A stretch of DNA of 20,456 nucleotides. Origin: a virus. The DNA is taken from positions 1-20,456 of the IMG/VR virus record IMGVR_UViG_3300040751_001251; one strand, given 5' to 3'. The translations under genes and the position numbers were made by a program. Positions 8,200 to 14,085 of this stretch are shown in pieces (the first letter of the stretch is position 1; every line of letters starts with the position of its first letter). Under the pieces are notes generated by a model that saw only the letters and a program-made list of their open reading frames with translations, had not been told where the DNA came from and ran no database searches.

Positions 8200-9183
8200 T
8201 TAAAAATTAGAGTTTACAAAAAGAATTTCACCACCTGCAATTGCGTTGCAGATAGAAATTGCCTGCTCTTTTGTTACATTTGCAATATCAATCATTTGCT
8301 TTGCTGCTTCATTTCTGTTTTTTGTGCGCGTTTGACGGGCTTTTTGTTCAGCCTCTGCTTTTTCTTTCGCAATGCGCTCAGCATCTTCCTTTGCTTTTTG
8401 CTCTGCTTCGATTCGCTCGCGCTCTTGCTTTTCAGCTAGCAGCTTCATTTCTTCTGCGTGTTTTACTTCTGCTTCTTTACGCTCGATTTCACGCTGTCTT
8501 TCAAGCTCAAGCATTTCAATTCTTCTTTTTTCTTGTGCAGCTTCAAATTCAGCCTTTTCTTTTGCCTCTTGAATTTCGCGCTGCTGGCGCTCGATTTCAC
8601 GCTGCTTAGCTTCCATTTCTTCTTGTTGCTTTTTCATTTGCTCAAACTGAATCTTCTGAGTTAGTGATGATGATAACTGTGAAATTGTAACGTTAAGCTT
8701 ATCGATATAATTATCCAATCGCGCACCAAAGAAGTCAGGGCAAACATCAACATCTTGAAGAGAATCAATAACACCCTGAATTGAATCTGAGTTAACATCA
8801 GGGTTTGCGCTATAAATTAAATATTGATCTAACTCATCAAATCGAGCTTGAACCGCCTGCGCTGCTTCTTCTTTTTTACGCTTAATTTCTGCGTCATGTT
8901 CTTTGTATGCGTCCTTGTGCGGTTTCTCAACAGCTTCAATCAAAGTTAAAAGCTCTTTCTTTTTACCATCAAGGAATTTACACGCATCCCAAAACGGCGA
9001 CTTAATTTCCTTGTGCGCTGCTTCCAGCGCCTTTCTCATTGGCATAGTATTATCTAGTACGAATCGCTTTGATGCGTTGTAACCGTCTTTTGTTGACATG
9101 TCAGGGATAAAGTTACCAAGCTCTGCGACAGCATCAACATCAGCCATAACTTTATCAAATTTTGCTAAATCATAATTACTCAT
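8200..9183 (-). CDS. Coiled-coil recombination-associated phage protein (DUF1351-like)
   Basis: This is a 327-residue protein. Residues about 1-110 are helical, with KRFVLDNTMPMRKALEAAHKEIKSPF and a following Lys-rich helix, resembling the DUF1351-type proteins that accompany annealing proteins in phage recombination modules. Residues about 160-290 form one long, highly charged coiled coil rich in Glu, Lys, Arg, Gln and Ala, with TolA-like low complexity. A short C-terminal domain (ANVTKEQAISICNAIAGGEI) follows. It lies seven bases after the annealing-protein gene, with an AGGTGA ribosome binding site, so the two are probably co-expressed and may work together, for instance by supporting annealing or loading. 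The coiled coil alone would attract unrelated matches, so the family call rests on the N-terminal part and the neighbour. Confidence 0.55.
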   Translation of the reverse strand: MSNYDLAKFDKVMADVDAVAELGNFIPDMSTKDGYNASKRFVLDNTMPMRKALEAAHKEIKSPFWDACKFLDGKKKELLTLIEAVEKPHKDAYKEHDAEIKRKKEEAAQAVQARFDELDQYLIYSANPDVNSDSIQGVIDSLQDVDVCPDFFGARLDNYIDKLNVTISQLSSSLTQKIQFEQMKKQQEEMEAKQREIERQQREIQEAKEKAEFEAAQEKRRIEMLELERQREIERKEAEVKHAEEMKLLAEKQERERIEAEQKAKEDAERIAKEKAEAEQKARQTRTKNRNEAAKQMIDIANVTKEQAISICNAIAGGEILFVNSNF

Positions 9184-9190
9184 AAATCAC

Positions 9191-9913
9191 CTATTTGTTG
9201 TTTAGTTTATCAATTGTTTCTTGTGCTACAGCGTAAAGATTTTGCTGTAGTTCGCTTTTAGTATCATCACTAATATTCAAAATATTTAACTTTTGCATTA
9301 AGCGGTTATCAACACCGTTTGTGACAGTTGTAACGACGTTTGCATTGGTTAGCATCTTGATAGCTTCAATTTCTTTATTAAGCCAGCTCTGGCACTCAGT
9401 AAGCTTTATATCAATTGCTTTTTCTCGGTTTTCAGCATGCTCAATTTGAGATTCCATTTCACGAAGATTTTTGTAATCGTAATCATCAAACAGACCCATG
9501 AAAATATCAGCATTAAAACCAAGCTCAGAAAGCACCTTACTCACAGCTGATGTCCTTACCTTTTTATCCGCTTCATCATCAATTTTTAAATAACCTTTAC
9601 CGCCTTTTGTGATGTAAGCCATGGTTTCAGTTGCACCCATAGGCAGTTCACCACGCTCACCATTATGAATATAAAAGAAAGTAGCTCTGTAAATCAACAG
9701 TGTTGTACTACCTATTTCTTTATATTCAAAGCTTTCACTGCCTGGCACAGTTCCCCAAAACTTACCGCGCGGGCCAAATGCCTTTGTTGCCATCTTTTGC
9801 TGATACGTTGGTGTAATACTTGTAAAAGTACGCCCGTTTACGGTTGCTGGCTTTGTATACTTTGTGTTGGTTTTTTCAACCGACTCCCAAAGAGCCAAGT
9901 TATCATTACTCAT
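9191..9913 (-). CDS. Single-strand annealing protein, Sak/DUF1071 type (Rad52-like)
   Basis: The 240-residue protein shows the order of motifs typical of the DUF1071 (SSAP_Sak) family. LWESV is at the N-terminus, then FTSITPTYQQKMATKAFGPRGKFW (about 30-53), a central set of beta strands (TLLIYRATFFYIH), and DDEADKKVRTSAVSKVLSELGFNADIFMGLFDD (about 112-144), the helical segment ending in a characteristic Gly-X-Phe-Asp. Members anneal complementary single strands during phage recombination and are structurally related to Rad52. The C-terminal roughly 90 residues are helical and variable, as is usual. It is the second gene of the leftward early operon and precedes a DUF1351-like partner. No recombination exonuclease is visible in the operon, which is unusual for a complete recombination pair. 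An AGGTGA-like site (GGGTGA) precedes the start. Confidence 0.7.
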   Translation of the reverse strand: MSNDNLALWESVEKTNTKYTKPATVNGRTFTSITPTYQQKMATKAFGPRGKFWGTVPGSESFEYKEIGSTTLLIYRATFFYIHNGERGELPMGATETMAYITKGGKGYLKIDDEADKKVRTSAVSKVLSELGFNADIFMGLFDDYDYKNLREMESQIEHAENREKAIDIKLTECQSWLNKEIEAIKMLTNANVVTTVTNGVDNRLMQKLNILNISDDTKSELQQNLYAVAQETIDKLNNK

Positions 9914-9916
9914 AAA

Positions 9917-10123
9917 TCACCCGTTAATCGTATATTTTAATTCTTTACCAAATGCTTTAAACATTTCAGCGATAACAACACAGCTAACACCGCGACCTTG
10001 ATAATAGCTGTTTACTGTTGTTGGGTTAAACTTGATGCCTTTACTGCATAAAAACTTATGCAACTGCACAGCGCTAGTAATACCGTTTAATTCGCATTGC
10101 TCTCTTAATAATTCTAAATACAT
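9917..10123 (-). CDS. Small XRE-like HTH protein, likely regulator at the divergent promoters
   Basis: The 68-residue protein follows the pattern of a lambda-repressor-type HTH domain: a first helix LELLREQCELNG, the scaffold VQLHKFLCSKGI (helix 2), NPTTVNSYYQGRGV (recognition helix and turn), and VVIAEMFKAFGKELKYTI (closing helices). There is no room for an oligomerisation or cleavage domain. As the first gene leftward of the divergent promoter region it is placed like a Cro-type or minimal repressor protein and may bind the nearby palindrome at 10146-10157. It lies four bases before the annealing-protein gene and is probably cotranscribed with it. The HTH call is by eye; two cysteines and the poor match in some core positions leave doubt. 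Confidence 0.6.
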   Translation of the reverse strand: MYLELLREQCELNGITSAVQLHKFLCSKGIKFNPTTVNSYYQGRGVSCVVIAEMFKAFGKELKYTING

Positions 10124-10145
10124 ATAAACCTCGCTTGTTTGTGTT

Positions 10146-10157
10146 GCTAAATTTAGC
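10146..10157. promoter_or_regulatory. Perfect 12-bp palindrome, operator candidate
   Basis: GCTAAATTTAGC is a perfect palindrome lying 23 bases upstream of the minus-strand HTH gene and overlapping the -10 box proposed for its promoter. This is a usual arrangement for autorepression. No second copy was noticed next to the plus-strand promoter. Confidence 0.45.
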
Positions 10158-10178
10158 GATTATAAAAACCAGTGTCAA
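10150..10178 (-). promoter_or_regulatory. Leftward early promoter candidate
   Basis: On the minus strand a perfect TTGACA (10173-10178) is followed after 17 bases by TAAATT (10150-10155), a fair -10. A perfect TATAAT also lies between them (10159-10164), but it is only eight bases from the TTGACA, so it could only act with another -35. The candidate would drive the HTH, annealing and coiled-coil genes. Confidence 0.5.
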
Positions 10179-10214
10179 CCACTTTTTTAATAAATTAATT
10201 ATTTAATAAACTAG

Positions 10215-10242
10215 TTGACTTTATTTTTATATAGCTTATATT
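10215..10242 (+). promoter_or_regulatory. Rightward early promoter
   Basis: TTGACT at 10215-10220 and TATATT at 10237-10242 are separated by 16 bases, with a strongly AT-rich upstream stretch (10183-10210) that could serve as an UP element. Transcription would start near 10249 and give a leader of about 85 bases before the first gene. GTCAAC (10174-10179) and GTTGAC (10214-10219), belonging to the two -35 regions, form an inverted repeat. Confidence 0.65.
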
Positions 10243-10256
10243 CGTACTTGAACATT

Positions 10257-10280
10257 AACTAATAGAGCAAATTAGTTTTT
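10257..10280 (+). promoter_or_regulatory. Leader hairpin 1 with T-tract
   Basis: AACTAAT (10257-10263) pairs with ATTAGTT (10271-10277) around a seven-base loop and is followed by TTT. It lies right at the start of the predicted rightward transcript. The stem is all AT apart from one pair, so termination here would be weak; it may be a pausing or regulatory structure. Confidence 0.4.
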
Positions 10281-10293
10281 GTTATGTCGATTA

Positions 10294-10322
10294 GCCGCAG
10301 CTTACATAGTGCGGCATTTTTT
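10294..10322 (+). terminator. Leader terminator/attenuator before the first rightward gene
   Basis: GCCGCA (10294-10299) pairs with TGCGGC (10310-10315) around a ten-base loop and is followed by ATTTTTT. It has the form of an intrinsic terminator, yet sits between the rightward promoter and the first gene, whose AAGGTGAG ribosome binding site begins right after the T-run. It would attenuate the operon or release a leader RNA of about 75 bases unless overcome. Confidence 0.65.
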
Positions 10323-10333
10323 AAGGTGAGATT

Positions 10334-10639
10334 ATGATTTTAAAAGTGCAACAAGTTACAGAAGGGCAAATAGAAAGCCTGGCTAATCAGGTTATCTGCG
10401 ATGGCGCAACATTAATGGTTATTAAAAATCATCTTGGCGTACCGTCAACAGTGTGCGAGTTTGTTCGCAATGACGCTATAGGCGAAACCATCCACAAAGA
10501 TTACGCATCAGAAGTATTGCTCGGCGTTATGGATTATAGAATAGATATTCGCTCATCATACGAAGCCAGTTTGATTGATTACACAATAGAGCGTATTAAC
10601 CACTGGTTAAATGACGGTTATCAATTGGAGGTTAAGTGA
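10334..10639 (+). CDS. Hypothetical early protein, first gene of rightward operon
   Basis: The gene encodes 101 residues and is not recognised. It is mixed helical/beta, without signal peptide or membrane segment; the C-terminal part (YTIERINHWLNDGYQLEVK) is probably helical. The ribosome binding site AAGGTGAG lies directly after the leader terminator, so its translation start is close to the attenuator. The end carries GGAGG within the last codons, followed by a stop/start overlap (TGATG) that couples it to the next tiny gene. Early position right after the promoter is typical of host-takeover or anti-defence proteins in phages, but the sequence offers no direct clue. Confidence 0.7.
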   Translation: MILKVQQVTEGQIESLANQVICDGATLMVIKNHLGVPSTVCEFVRNDAIGETIHKDYASEVLLGVMDYRIDIRSSYEASLIDYTIERINHWLNDGYQLEVK

Positions 10640-10740
10640 TGGAATTTTTGGTTTATTTGTTAATTGGATTCGCTTCATCGCTTATTTTCCAGTGGTGCTT
10701 GTTCTTTTTGTTTGTAAAAATTAAAAAAGGCGCTAACTAA
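10639..10740 (+). CDS. Tiny single-pass membrane protein (33 aa)
   Basis: An ATG overlapping the previous stop (TGATG) sits seven bases after a strong GGAGG site. The 33-residue product starts MEFLVYLLIGFASSLIF, continues with a hydrophobic run through LFFLFV, and ends with the positive tail KIKKGAN, so it should span the inner membrane once with the C-terminus in the cytoplasm. The function is unknown; small membrane proteins near early phage promoters sometimes act in superinfection exclusion. The strong site, exact coupling and clear membrane segment support reality despite its size. Confidence 0.65.
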   Translation: MEFLVYLLIGFASSLIFQWCLFFLFVKIKKGAN

Positions 10741-10895
10741 TGGACTTACACGGCCTAGAAAAAGGCACTTTCACAATGCTTTGCTGGTGGATTGGATTGC
10801 TAACTATATACAGCAACATAGCAAGCTTTAATTTAACCGCTGGCGCTATTAGTGCGCTAGCTTATGTTTTTATAACCTGGAAATGGATGGATTGA
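10740..10895 (+). CDS. Small two-helix membrane protein (51 aa)
   Basis: The ATG overlaps the stop of the preceding tiny gene (TAATG). The 51-residue product begins MDLHGLEKGTF, then has two hydrophobic segments: TMLCWWIGLLTIY (about 12-24) and AGAISALAYVFIT (about 34-46), ending in WKWMD. This is a hairpin membrane protein with Trp residues at the membrane borders. Three bases separate it from the next gene. No clear ribosome binding site is seen, so translation probably depends on coupling. Function unknown: it could modify the host membrane or be a holin-like element in the early region, though the real lysis genes lie elsewhere. Confidence 0.6.
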   Translation: MDLHGLEKGTFTMLCWWIGLLTIYSNIASFNLTAGAISALAYVFITWKWMD

Positions 10896-10898
10896 ATT

Positions 10899-11258
10899 AT
10901 GAAATTAACAGATGAACAAATCGCAGAGTTAGCGCCGGAATGGGCTACGCATTATCGAGAAAGCATTACAGCAGTTGTGTTTGAGTCTGTTAGAAGGTAT
11001 CAAGTTTTCGCAGGTGGTGTATTTAGCCAAAGATACCCACAATACTGCGTAAGTGAAGATGCAAAACCGTTACCTAAAAAGAAGTTTGATATTACCGAGC
11101 ATGAATTTAGTGATATTTACAAGGACGCAGAAAAAGTAGATCCATCAATTTTAGATGTTAAATTCTGGCTTGCTGATAGGGAAGATTTAACCCTAAATAA
11201 AAAAGACGCAATAGCATTAGCAAAGCATTTTAAGCTAACTGAGGATGACTTGAAATGA
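10899..11258 (+). CDS. Hypothetical early protein, soluble
   Basis: The 119-residue product begins LTDEQIAELAPEWATHY, a style of N-terminus often seen in small phage proteins of unknown function. It is mostly helical and charged, with a basic patch PLPKKKFD near residue 60 and a C-terminal helix pair NKKDAIALAKHFKLTEDDLK that could be a small helix-turn-helix or protein contact surface. No motif identifies it. The last codons overlap the next start (ATGA). It belongs to a run of small coupled genes between the early promoter and the terminator at 11625. Confidence 0.7.
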   Translation: MKLTDEQIAELAPEWATHYRESITAVVFESVRRYQVFAGGVFSQRYPQYCVSEDAKPLPKKKFDITEHEFSDIYKDAEKVDPSILDVKFWLADREDLTLNKKDAIALAKHFKLTEDDLK

Positions 11259-11458
11259 ACCTAACAATACCAAACGCTGAAAAGCTATCTTTATTCGAGC
11301 TACAAGCTTGCGTAAGCGCATTTAAAACATCAGTTAAGGCAAAGACACCAAGAGGCGGCAAAAAGCTTTACAAGCGCGGCTCAGACTTTCAACATGAATG
11401 CGATGTATTAATTAAACGAACCACAGAGCGTGGTAATTATATAGCGGAGGTTAAGTGA
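11255..11458 (+). CDS. Hypothetical small basic protein
   Basis: The gene encodes 67 residues starting at an ATGA overlap. The product is basic and helical: an N-terminal helix LSLFELQACVSAFKTSVKAK, then a Lys/Gly loop (TPRGGKKLYKRGSDF) and a helix ending in RTTERGNYIAEVK. Basic loops like this could contact nucleic acid, but no family is recognised. Its end repeats, base for base over 15 positions, the junction at the end of the first gene of the operon (GGAGGTTAAGTGATG), which gives both the Shine-Dalgarno site and stop/start coupling for the next gene. Confidence 0.65.
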   Translation: MNLTIPNAEKLSLFELQACVSAFKTSVKAKTPRGGKKLYKRGSDFQHECDVLIKRTTERGNYIAEVK

Positions 11459-11637
11459 TGTACACGCTAGGAGAAATAAACCAAATTATTTTAGATGAAT
11501 ACCAAAGCATGGATTTAACAGAGGAGGAGTTAGTTAAAAGTGTTGGGGCAATATTCGCATCGATATGTCATAACCTTGAGATAGAGAAATTTGAGACCAA
11601 CGAAGTTTTAATAGAGATAAAAACAAAAGGCGCATAA
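11458..11637 (+). CDS. Hypothetical small acidic protein
   Basis: The start is placed at ATG 11458 rather than the GTG just before it, because GGAGG at 11446-11450 gives a seven-base spacing to the ATG and only four to the GTG, and the ATG overlaps the upstream stop. The 59-residue product is acidic and mainly helical (YTLGEINQIILDEYQSMDLTEEELVK), with a short C-terminal strand. The stop codon lies inside the loop of the terminator that closes the operon. No family recognised. Confidence 0.65.
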   Translation: MYTLGEINQIILDEYQSMDLTEEELVKSVGAIFASICHNLEIEKFETNEVLIEIKTKGA

Positions 11638-11650
11638 CAGCGCCTTTTTT
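11625..11650 (+). terminator. Intrinsic terminator of the early small-gene operon
   Basis: AAAAGGCGC (11625-11633) pairs with GCGCCTTTT (11640-11648) around a six-base loop and runs into T-residues to 11650. It is symmetrical in base composition and could also work leftward. The same GGCGC stem is used in the hairpins near 7124 and 16668. Confidence 0.85.
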
Positions 11651-11761
11651 ACTATCCGTTCACTTTCACTCATGTTTCACAACATTAGTTCAGTATTTGC
11701 TACTTAACGCTGTAGCGCGAGATTTATCACCAAACCTTAGTAACTAACTTCATTTCTGAAC

Positions 11762-11781
11762 ATTTGCCGTTATTGGCAAAT
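11762..11781. promoter_or_regulatory. Inverted repeat, operator or hairpin candidate
   Basis: ATTTGCC (11762-11768) and GGCAAAT (11775-11781) form a perfect seven-base inverted repeat with a six-base spacer. It lies in the 240-base non-coding stretch 11638-11877, which otherwise holds only the promoter of the RHH gene. No T-tract follows, so an operator is likelier than a terminator. Confidence 0.4.
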
Positions 11782-11820
11782 TTAATTATATACCTCTTGC
11801 ATAAAATAACAAACAACCTA

Positions 11821-11848
11821 TTGCGTACGTACAATATAAATGTATAAT
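11821..11848 (+). promoter_or_regulatory. Promoter of the RHH gene with GTAC-containing operator candidates
   Basis: TTGCGT (11821-11826) and a perfect TATAAT (11843-11848) are 16 bases apart. GTACGTAC (11825-11832) overlaps the spacer and -35, and GTAC recurs at 11849-11852, just after the -10, as part of TGTACTTACA. Repeated short palindromes around a promoter upstream of an RHH gene fit autoregulation. Confidence 0.6.
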
Positions 11849-11877
11849 GTACTTACAACTTAACAAAAGGATAAATT

Positions 11878-12075
11878 ATGAAACCGTTAAACGTTAGATT
11901 CCCTGACACAGCAAAGCTAAAAATTAATGACATTGGCGAAGCGTTGGATTTATTTAATTCAGATGTTGCACGAGCAGCTTTGATGATTGGCCTAGAAAAA
12001 ATACAGGCGCTTGGTTCTCGTGATAAGCAAGAGGCTATTAATTTAGTTATCAGTAAGAACCTAAAGTGCAAATAA
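11878..12075 (+). CDS. Ribbon-helix-helix (Arc/MetJ-like) DNA-binding protein
   Basis: The 65-residue protein has the RHH layout: an N-terminal strand KPLNVRFPD, then helix INDIGEALDLFN, the turn SD, and helix VARAALMIGLEKIQALG, followed by a short third helix. In Arc-like dimers the paired strands enter the DNA major groove. The gene has its own promoter flanked by GTAC repeats and is closed by a hairpin, so it forms a separate small transcription unit between the early cluster and the replication genes. It may repress its own promoter and influence the replication operon beyond. The start ATG follows AAAAGGAT at a suitable distance. Confidence 0.7.
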   Translation: MKPLNVRFPDTAKLKINDIGEALDLFNSDVARAALMIGLEKIQALGSRDKQEAINLVISKNLKCK

Positions 12076-12078
12076 AAA

Positions 12079-12099
12079 AGCCAGTGGGTCAGACTGGCT
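12079..12099. terminator. Hairpin after the RHH gene, stronger terminator on the minus strand
   Basis: AGCCAGT (12079-12085) pairs with ACTGGCT (12093-12099) around a seven-base loop. On the plus strand it is followed by AATTGTTT, a poor T-tract; on the minus strand a run of six T follows. It is probably a partial terminator rightward, letting some transcription enter the replication genes, and a block to leftward transcription. Confidence 0.6.
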
Positions 12100-12134
12100 A
12101 ATTGTTTGTAACAGTGCAACCGGAATTATAAACC

Positions 12135-12776
12135 ATGAAAGAGAAAAAATCATTTCTTTTGCATATTGATAGTTTGGATATATTGCAAAAGCTAACAGAT
12201 GAGCAGGCTGGAAAATTATTTAAAGCTATCGCATCGCATCACAATGGTTCTGATTATGAGCTTGATGATTTGCTTGACTTGGTATTCACGCCATTTAAGA
12301 ACCAATTCATAAGAGACCTTGAGAAGTACAAAAAAGTCAGTGAAAAGAGGGCTTTAGCTGGAAAGAAAGGCGGAAAGCAAAAGCAATCAAATCTAGCAAA
12401 TGCTAGCAAATGCAAACAAAACCTAGCAAATCTAGCAGATAGTGATAATGAAAGTGATAGTGATAGTGATAGTGATAAAGATATAAATACTTTAGATCAA
12501 TCAAAGATTGCTCGCGCACAACTGGAAGAAGATGCTTTCGAATACTGGTGGAAAGAATACCCGAAGAAGGTAGCCAAACAATCAGCCTTGAAAGCTTGGA
12601 AAAAAGTGATTAAGAAAATGGATGACGAAACTGTAACCGAATTAACCAATCACATTGTTAATGATGTTAAGTTAAGACTTGACGACCTGGCGACTGGAAG
12701 TGATAAGTTTATAGGCTTTGACAGACTTCACCCGACAACATATTTAAACCAAGAGCGATATAACGATGATATTTGA
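12135..12776 (+). CDS. Phage replication protein, initiator/helicase-loader type (lambda O/DnaT-like role)
   Basis: The protein has 213 residues. The N-terminal domain (about 1-75: SFLLHIDSLDILQKLTDEQAGKLFKAIASH, then a DLVFTPFKNQF helix) resembles the DUF6291-type domain common in phage replication proteins. A Lys/Gly-rich linker and a Ser-Asp repeat (about 80-120) follow. The C-terminal domain (about 130-213) contains EYWWKEYPKKVAKQSALKAWKKV and ends LHPTTYLNQERYNDD, a pattern I know from phage replication proteins next to DnaB-type helicases. Its gene overlaps the helicase gene by 11 bases. The linker-coding DNA contains iteron-like repeats, as the lambda O gene contains the lambda origin. 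The likely role is origin recognition and helicase loading; which of the two dominates is uncertain. Confidence 0.65.
   Translation: MKEKKSFLLHIDSLDILQKLTDEQAGKLFKAIASHHNGSDYELDDLLDLVFTPFKNQFIRDLEKYKKVSEKRALAGKKGGKQKQSNLANASKCKQNLANLADSDNESDSDSDSDKDINTLDQSKIARAQLEEDAFEYWWKEYPKKVAKQSALKAWKKVIKKMDDETVTELTNHIVNDVKLRLDDLATGSDKFIGFDRLHPTTYLNQERYNDDI
12393..12440 (+). repeat. Iteron-like direct repeats inside the replication gene, origin candidate
   Basis: CTAGCAAAT occurs at 12393-12401, 12403-12411 and 12423-12431, and a fourth copy with one change (CTAGCAGAT) at 12432-12440. Start-to-start spacing is 10, 20 and 9 bases, close to whole turns of the helix, so a protein could bind all copies on one face. 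A tandem hexamer tract and AT-rich DNA follow. The arrangement parallels the lambda origin in gene O. Confidence 0.55.
12454..12477 (+). repeat. Tandem hexamer GTGATA, four copies
   Basis: Four uninterrupted copies of GTGATA, with a fifth at 12442-12447, encode the Ser-Asp repeat of the replication protein linker. Changes in copy number would keep the frame. The tract may also be part of the origin, as it leads into the AT-rich sequence 12478-12500. Confidence 0.8.
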
Positions 12777-14085
12777 TAACGCAAACACGCTATTCAGCAC
12801 GGCGCTAATCAATGGAGTGTCACCGAGCCTGCGTGATGCCCTAGCAATGATTGATGCTGAAATGCTTGATAACCCAACTCAAGGGTTATTGTTAAACACA
12901 ATCAAGTCAATGGATAACTTCAACGTATCAATTAGCCTAATGTCTGTTGCCGAACAACTGGAAGGCAAAATAGACTTTGGCGATTTGGCGCAAATAACTA
13001 AAGATTACATACCAACACGCGACCCAATGCGCGAAGCTATGGCAATAATCAACATGCACAACGACAAACTTGCATTGATTGATTTAAACCAGATTATCAG
13101 CAAAGTTTCATCTGGCAGACCATTTGATCGCGAAGAAGTTAGTCACAAGCTAAATCAGTTAAGCTCGATTCTAGCGCCTCAGAGTCAATCTAAGCCGCGT
13201 TCTTTCCATGAGTATGCTGAATCGTACGTTAGTGTGCTAGAAAGCCGTCAGAGCGCACCACAGGACGCATATTTAGATATTGGCTTAGATGTTTTGATTG
13301 AAAAAATATCTTTGATTGTTCTTGGTGGTCAGCCTGGAATGGGTAAAACAGCACTAGCGCTCTACATAAATGACTACGTTGCAAAGCAAGGTAAAAAGGC
13401 GCTTATGTTCAGCCTTGAGATGGACGGCTGCCAATTGTTCGAGCGACAAGTAAGCGCATATTCAAAAATACCAACTGATAGGCTGATGCGTATTGATTTC
13501 GGTGAATATGATTTGTCCGATACTCAATGGGGCGTTATTGGCAGCTCGATGAAAGGCTTGTCAGAATTACCGATTTACATTGATGACGACCCTAAATTAA
13601 CCGTTCCTTTGCTTGTTAAAAAGTGCAAGGAATTTAAAGAGCAGCATCCAGACTTAGCGCTAATCACAATTGATTATTTAACGTTGATGAAAATGCCGGA
13701 CGCAGCTCGCAGGGATTTGGCAGTTGGTGAAGCAACGCGGATTATGAAAGTTTTGGCGAAAGAAATTAAAACGCCAATCCTGCTTTTATCTCAGTTAAAC
13801 CGTGACGCAGATAAAGCGTTAAGAGAGCCAAGAAATTCAGACTTGCGCGATTCTGGAAGCATTGAGCAAGATGCGGACGTGATTATATTCCCATACCGCG
13901 AAGAAGTTCATCAGCCAGACACAATAAACAAAGGTTTGGCTAAAATAATCAAATCAAAAGTTCGAAACGGAAAGGTGGGTAATTATATTCTCGGCTTTGA
14001 AAATGGATCATTCAAGCAACCGTTTAAGGAGTGGCAAGATGAAAAGCCAGAAGAAGAACAGAAGTTTGCAAGAAAGAAGTTTTAA
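12766..14085 (+). CDS. dnaB: Replicative DNA helicase, DnaB family
   Basis: The 439-residue protein has both DnaB domains: an N-terminal helical domain (about 1-100), a linker, and a RecA-like ATPase domain from about 165. The Walker A motif GGQPGMGKTA is at 187-196. The LFSLEM-type motif (ALMFSLEMD, 212-220) follows, then Walker B as LALITIDYL (297-305), the SQLNR motif (342-346), and KSKVRNGKVG (396-405) with the expected arginine finger. It unwinds DNA at the phage fork 5' to 3'. The length is slightly under that of bacterial DnaB (about 470), mainly in the N-terminal part. The start overlaps the upstream replication protein, which probably loads it. The last 50 bases contain the ribosome binding site and start of a possible tiny gene in another frame. 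Confidence 0.93.
   Translation: MIFDNANTLFSTALINGVSPSLRDALAMIDAEMLDNPTQGLLLNTIKSMDNFNVSISLMSVAEQLEGKIDFGDLAQITKDYIPTRDPMREAMAIINMHNDKLALIDLNQIISKVSSGRPFDREEVSHKLNQLSSILAPQSQSKPRSFHEYAESYVSVLESRQSAPQDAYLDIGLDVLIEKISLIVLGGQPGMGKTALALYINDYVAKQGKKALMFSLEMDGCQLFERQVSAYSKIPTDRLMRIDFGEYDLSDTQWGVIGSSMKGLSELPIYIDDDPKLTVPLLVKKCKEFKEQHPDLALITIDYLTLMKMPDAARRDLAVGEATRIMKVLAKEIKTPILLLSQLNRDADKALREPRNSDLRDSGSIEQDADVIIFPYREEVHQPDTINKGLAKIIKSKVRNGKVGNYILGFENGSFKQPFKEWQDEKPEEEQKFARKKF

Noticed and set aside
8259-8664. Several plus-strand frames rich in Leu, Phe and Ser that look like membrane proteins
   Set aside because: They are the reverse complement of the Lys/Glu/Ala-rich coiled-coil gene; such composition always yields hydrophobic shadows. 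No ribosome binding site fits.
10159-10178. Minus-strand TTGACA followed by a perfect TATAAT
   Set aside because: Only eight bases separate them, too few for one sigma-70 promoter; TAAATT at 17 bases is the preferred partner.
12393-12477. Repeats as a CRISPR array
   Set aside because: The units are 6-9 bases with no spacers of usual length and lie inside a coding frame.
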